DNA from: Symbiodinium natans
Lineage: Eukaryota; Sar; Dinophyceae; Suessiales; Symbiodiniaceae
Length of the DNA: 64,000 bases
Direction: 5' to 3'
Assembly (NCBI GenBank): GCA_905221605.1
Contig: CAJNDS010000480.1
Coordinates: 186,001 to 250,000 of the forward strand
The position numbers and the translations under genes are program-made. Under the pieces are notes generated by a model. The model searched no databases. It saw only the letters and a program-made list of their open reading frames with translations, and was not told the DNA's origin. How positions within the stretch are numbered: position 1 is the first letter of the stretch; each line of letters opens with the position of its first letter. This document shows, piece by piece, positions 62,407 through 64,000 of the stretch.

Positions 62407-63835
62407 GAGCACAAGAAGGCGTCAAGACGGTTTGGGTTCAGGTGGAGGCACTCATCTTGGTGAGGGGGGATATGGCGGCTCCTTGGAAGAACTCCAGGGC
62501 CTCAGGTTCAGGGTGGGCGTTGTTTTAATGGGCCTTGTTTTAGCAAGGAGTCGACTTGGTCCTCCCTGTTTCGGCACAGTTTCGTGAGTTGCGCTTGAGG
62601 TTCGTTCGACACGCATACAGTGCAGCCGAATTCCTCCACGGTTCAACAGCCGGCTTACGATTTGTACAACCGGCTCTTCCTCCCGACAGAGGGTGCTTCC
62701 GGTGGCGCCACTGGTTATCTGGGGCCTGACGCTAATGGAGCCACCCCACCTGCAGGCTCAGCTGGTGGTGGCTTGATCTGGATATCTGCTACCAGCGCTT
62801 CTGGTAGTGTGACTTTCGGCAGCTGGGTTGCCTTGAAGGCTGAAGGGTTGCCCGGAGGCGTCGCTACCAAGCATGTGTCAGGGGGTGGAGCAGGAGGACA
62901 GATCTTGATCTTCGCGACCAAGATTGCCACGGAAAACGAAGATGAGGCATGGAGGAAGTCTCGTGATGTAGCAATGTAGCTCATGTTTGCTCAAGTAGCG
63001 GCAGGTTTTGTTGCAAAGGTTGCGGTTTTTCAGGCACAGATCGGCCTAGGGGCCTAGCAAGCAAGGGTTTCTTGCAGGCTCCAGTGCTCAGTGTTGCGGG
63101 TGGAAGTGGTGCTTGCTCGGCCACGACAAACGTGCTTAGCGGTGGTGGCGGTGGCGGCTTTGTTGGGTTAAACTGGACGGCAACATCGCCCTTTCCGTCA
63201 CACGGTAAGCTGGATGTCGACGTTGCTGGCGGTTACATGGGCAATGATGGATCGGGGCAGAACTGCTCTTGGGTGGTGCCCAACTCTCGTGGTCTCCGAG
63301 ACACCTTCGGGCATCCTGGCCAGGAGATGCCCTTGAGGGGATGCAGCCCCGGCTATGCAGGCCTCTTCTGCGATGCATGTGACGCCGGGTTATGGAGCCT
63401 TGGGGGCCTTAACGGCTGTCAGGCATGCACAAACAAGCCTCCCAACGGCAACTACACAAAAACTCATTGGCCAAACGCGGAGTGCCCCTACGCCTGCGGC
63501 GTTGGGGTTCCGAACCGCAAGAGCAACCCAGGCTGCTTGGATCCCATGGAATATGCTCTCAGCTTCTTCGGCGGTCCGAAAGGAGTGCTTGCCATCGCAA
63601 TCGCGATTGTGAGTAGTGCTGCGCTTCTCCTGTGGCGTCGGCGGAAGTCGGGTGGCTTGTCACGTGCACTGCTCTCTCATGACGGGCCTGCAGCTCAGGT
63701 CAGCATCAGTTCAGTGTCACTTCAGCTTTTGCAGTCTTCTGTTCGCATCGCTTATGCCTCTGAAACGTGCCTTTTCAATGACCGGGGCACCATTCAGGGA
63801 GCCAACAAAAATCCCAGTGAAATCCTTCGCTGAAC
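57015..63835 (+). CDS. secreted/membrane Gly-rich and Cys-rich protein, multi-exon, runs off the right edge
   Basis: ATG at 57015 opens a typical signal peptide (MRRWLLAAALTLAYG) followed by a Cys-containing mature start. Later exons: 57300-57475 (SGPLVFDGNVLVTHQALVQS), ~57601-57645 (PGDLTLNASTVRIVSGSG), 58981-~59062 (VNCNQSKVCLQGANNITVVD), 59145-~59216 (IEADCSNSTLTAAQIQIVAE), ~61209-61430 (CVNNGGIRFADHNVLDASGR), ~62645-62940 (ASGGATGYLGPDANGA; AGGGLIWISATSASGSVTF), 63079-~63696 (VLSGGGGGGFVGLNWTA; CSPGYAGLFCDACDAGLW; one membrane helix GVLAIAIAIVSSAALLLW then RRRK). Layout: a large extracellular beta-type Gly-rich region, a small EGF/TNFR-like Cys cluster, one helix and a cytoplasmic tail, so probably a cell-surface or matrix protein. 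I cannot name the family. Microsatellites and the N gap fall between exons, so exons may be missing. Confidence 0.7.
57184..57214. repeat. poly-G tract with one T
   Basis: Thirty-one bases, G except a single T, near the end of the first exon of the Gly-rich protein. It gives a false Gly-rich reading. Its exact length decides where the exon frame ends. Confidence 0.9.
58533..58552. repeat. CT dinucleotide run in an intron
   Basis: About nine CT units, followed by further CTCT-rich sequence, in an intron of the Gly-rich protein gene. Confidence 0.85.
58747..58805. repeat. 10-bp tandem repeat AACTCTCCGC
   Basis: About five copies of a 10-bp unit AACTCTCCGC, the last two decayed to AACTCTCCAT and AACTCTGAG. 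Lies in an intron of the Gly-rich protein gene. Confidence 0.88.
60826..60862. repeat. TTTAGGG telomere-type tract
   Basis: About five units, two degenerate (TCTAGGG, GATTAGGG), in an intron of the Gly-rich protein gene. Confidence 0.85.
61010..61024. repeat. poly-C tract
   Basis: About 15 C in a row in an intron, 200 bp before the exon near 61209. Confidence 0.9.
61461..62080. repeat. AGA then AATAAG microsatellite block
   Basis: About 28 AGA/GAA triplets (61484-61570) pass into a long AATAAG/AATAATAAG array with AATGAG variants, then back to AAGAAG. Long Lys-Asn, Arg-Ile or Leu-Phe readings on both strands are artefacts of it. Probably intronic. Confidence 0.95.
62092..62404. repeat. CCCACA and CA microsatellites around the assembly gap
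   Basis: CCCACA hexamers (62092-62168) on the left and CA dinucleotides with occasional CCA phase slips (62269-62404) on the right of the gap. The true array probably spans the gap. Confidence 0.95.
62169..62268. other. assembly gap, 100 N
   Basis: Exactly 100 N, the usual placeholder for a gap of unknown size. It lies within a microsatellite inside the Gly-rich protein gene, so exons could be missing here. Confidence 1.
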
Positions 63836-63840
63836 ATTGC

Positions 63841-64000
63841 TCAATGTGGTTCCTTATGTGCTGCTTGCCTTGATGCTAACAGGCTCAAAAGATGCCAAGT
63901 AGGAGACAGGGGGAAGCCAAATCTTCCCCCAGATTTTGGTGCCTTTTCCCAGGGCCCGAAACTTGGAAACGTTTATTGTTTTTTAGTTGTTTCCAGGTTT
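63841..64000. other. right edge of window
   Basis: Probably intron or the next part of the Gly-rich protein gene. No feature is supported. Confidence 0.4.

Noticed and set aside
61188-62528. Long open frames on both strands rich in Ile/Leu, Lys/Asn or Thr/His
   Set aside because: Microsatellite readings that also run through the 100-N gap; no real protein.

Overview
The window reads as nuclear DNA of a dinoflagellate, most like Symbiodiniaceae or a relative. Every gene I can piece together lies on the + strand. The genes are cut into many short exons, and in the exon joins I could place by protein alignment the intron usually begins with GC or GA and ends in AG, with a G often following. Degenerate TTTAGGG (telomere-type) tracts are scattered through introns and spacers. 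The two large mobile elements are Ty1/copia retrotransposons carrying extra DNA-modification-like domains. There is one 100-N assembly gap (62169-62268).

Layout. 1-5481: almost nothing I can support beyond short tandem and inverted repeats and one possible exon. 5482-~15550: an insulysin-type M16 metallopeptidase in about 19 exons, whose N-terminal catalytic part was not found. 17387-34767: a nested retrotransposon. An older copia element (LTRs 17392-17648 and 34502-34762, target duplication CTAAG) has a second, complete copia element (LTRs 17854-18155 and 26539-26840, target duplication GCTTT) inserted in its leader, 3' of the primer site and 5' of gag. 36250-39693: riboflavin synthesis, a RibD-type reductase exon followed by a multi-exon GTP cyclohydrolase II, possibly one fused gene. 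40526-43744: a PP2C-type phosphatase. 45100-~48040: a class-II-like histone deacetylase. 48060-53600: repeat-rich DNA. 53628-56141: a second PP2C. 57015 to the right edge: a secreted/membrane Gly-rich and Cys-rich protein with signal peptide and one C-terminal membrane helix, interrupted by microsatellites and the gap.

Most interesting system: the inner copia polyprotein has, between protease and integrase, a segment with the HxD...H...R pattern of 2-oxoglutarate/Fe(II) dioxygenases, with a Tet/JBP-like look, followed by a segment that looks like a decayed copy of a methyltransferase fold. The outer element carries, at the same place, a less decayed C5-methyltransferase-like domain (PPC motif kept). 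Two related elements with methylation-type and oxidation-type modules suggest retrotransposons that mark or unmark DNA. A second candidate is a short repeat family with 9-11 bp TCCCCACCC inverted ends around a 26-bp tandem array, present twice (45413 and 50487), once inside the deacetylase intron.

All exon borders were inferred by eye from protein-family conservation and splice dinucleotides. No alignment or search was run.
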